From: Bacillota bacterium
GTDB taxonomy: Bacteria > Bacillota > Clostridia > Peptostreptococcales > Anaerovoracaceae
Length of the DNA stretch: 6,212 nucleotides
Assembly: GCA_017386805.1 (NCBI GenBank)
Contig: JAFOGM010000095.1
Location: 1 to 6,212 of the forward strand
Reading direction: 5' to 3'
This document shows positions 5,766 through 6,212 of this stretch, piece after piece. A model generated the notes under the pieces. That model was not told where the DNA came from. It was given only the letters and a program-made list of their open reading frames with translations, and did no database searches. Made by a program: the position numbers and the translations under genes. How positions within the stretch are numbered: position 1 is the stretch's first letter; every line of letters starts with the position of its first letter.

Positions 5766-6212
5766 TTAGCTTACAGAATCGATCCCACGGAACAATTCCC
5801 AATGGATTTCCGGAAGATCCTCATAGCCGAACGAATCCGGATCTTCATCGGTGAGAATCACCAAATGATCTGCATGATCCTCTTCCTCCCGACTTTCCTT
5901 ATTCACCAAATGTTTGAACATACGCACGGAGTACTCCGCAGATTTGCTATCCCGGAACTCATCGCGGCTGATATCGCGGATCATAACAAAGCCATCTTCA
6001 TAGGCCAGTATTCCGTATAAAATCCAGTCGCCTTCTCTCGTGATCGTCCCCATCAAAAGAACATCCTCTCCCAAACCACCGCCGTTAGGAATCAACGGTC
6101 CTGCGGCAACCGCTCCGCTCTTCGGTTCAAACCCTTTCCCATATTGACTCAGGAAGAATTCCCATCGGTCCCGATTGTCGCTGATCAAACCGCGAACATT
6201 GGTCACAAAGCC
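5766..6212 (-). CDS. Unrecognised protein, C-terminal 148 residues (start outside window)
   Basis: The frame is open from the right edge to TAA at 5768-5766. A GTG at 6206-6204 could start a 146-residue protein. However, the frame continues upstream (Gly-Phe before it) and no ribosome binding site can be seen, so the gene probably begins beyond 6212. The visible part is soluble: no signal peptide or membrane segment. It begins with a VRGLISDNRDRWEFF segment, has a glycine-rich turn (PNGGG), and a central strand-rich stretch (GDWILYGILAYEDGFVMIRD). An acidic, charged C-terminal third follows (NKESREEEDHADH, then TDEDPDSFGYEDLPEIHWEL). I recognise no family or catalytic motif. The strong terminator and codon use like the neighbours support a real gene. 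Confidence 0.7.
   Translation of the reverse strand, partial: GFVTNVRGLISDNRDRWEFFLSQYGKGFEPKSGAVAAGPLIPNGGGLGEDVLLMGTITREGDWILYGILAYEDGFVMIRDISRDEFRDSKSAEYSVRMFKHLVNKESREEEDHADHLVILTDEDPDSFGYEDLPEIHWELFRGIDSVS

Noticed and set aside
5134..5769. Plus-strand open frame of 211 codons across the deacetylase start and terminator
   Set aside because: It is antisense to the deacetylase's catalytic motifs and coiled coil, and runs through a promoter and terminator. The Phe/His/Leu-rich content is an artefact.

Overview
The window looks like a chromosomal segment from a Gram-positive anaerobe of the Firmicutes, most likely class Clostridia. The basis is a YhaM-type exoribonuclease gene, a two-domain NAD synthetase, a single-pass membrane polysaccharide deacetylase, a bactofilin, strong AGGAGG-type ribosome binding sites, TATAAT promoters and compact hairpin-plus-T-tract terminators. 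Base composition is roughly balanced by eye. There are no RNA genes, insertion sequences, phage genes or CRISPR repeats.

Layout. Positions 1-451 (minus) carry the N-terminal half of a yhaM-like gene that runs off the left edge. A 207-bp divergent intergenic region (452-658) holds back-to-back promoters and a short direct repeat. Positions 659-2638 (plus) encode a full-length glutamine-type NAD synthetase (nadE), followed by a hairpin terminator that lies between nadE and the convergent MATE gene. From 5613 down to 2701 (minus) lies a probable three-gene operon: membrane-anchored polysaccharide deacetylase, then bactofilin (18-nt gap), then MATE-family transporter (30-nt gap). Its promoter is around 5650-5678. 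At the right edge, an unrecognised minus-strand gene (5766-6212, start outside the window) ends at its own strong terminator (5721-5756).

How they fit together. The deacetylase and bactofilin plausibly form a cell-envelope module: a cytoskeletal scaffold paired with a cell-wall modifying enzyme. The MATE pump appears to be co-transcribed with them. nadE and the yhaM-like gene are housekeeping genes read divergently.

The most notable observation is in nadE. The synthetase domain looks fully intact, but the glutaminase (nitrilase-fold) domain has serine where the catalytic cysteine belongs, and the loop following the catalytic lysine has lost its usual aromatic residues. This suggests an enzyme that no longer uses its own glutaminase site and instead takes free ammonia or ammonia from a partner. 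No wholly new system is evident in the rest of the window.
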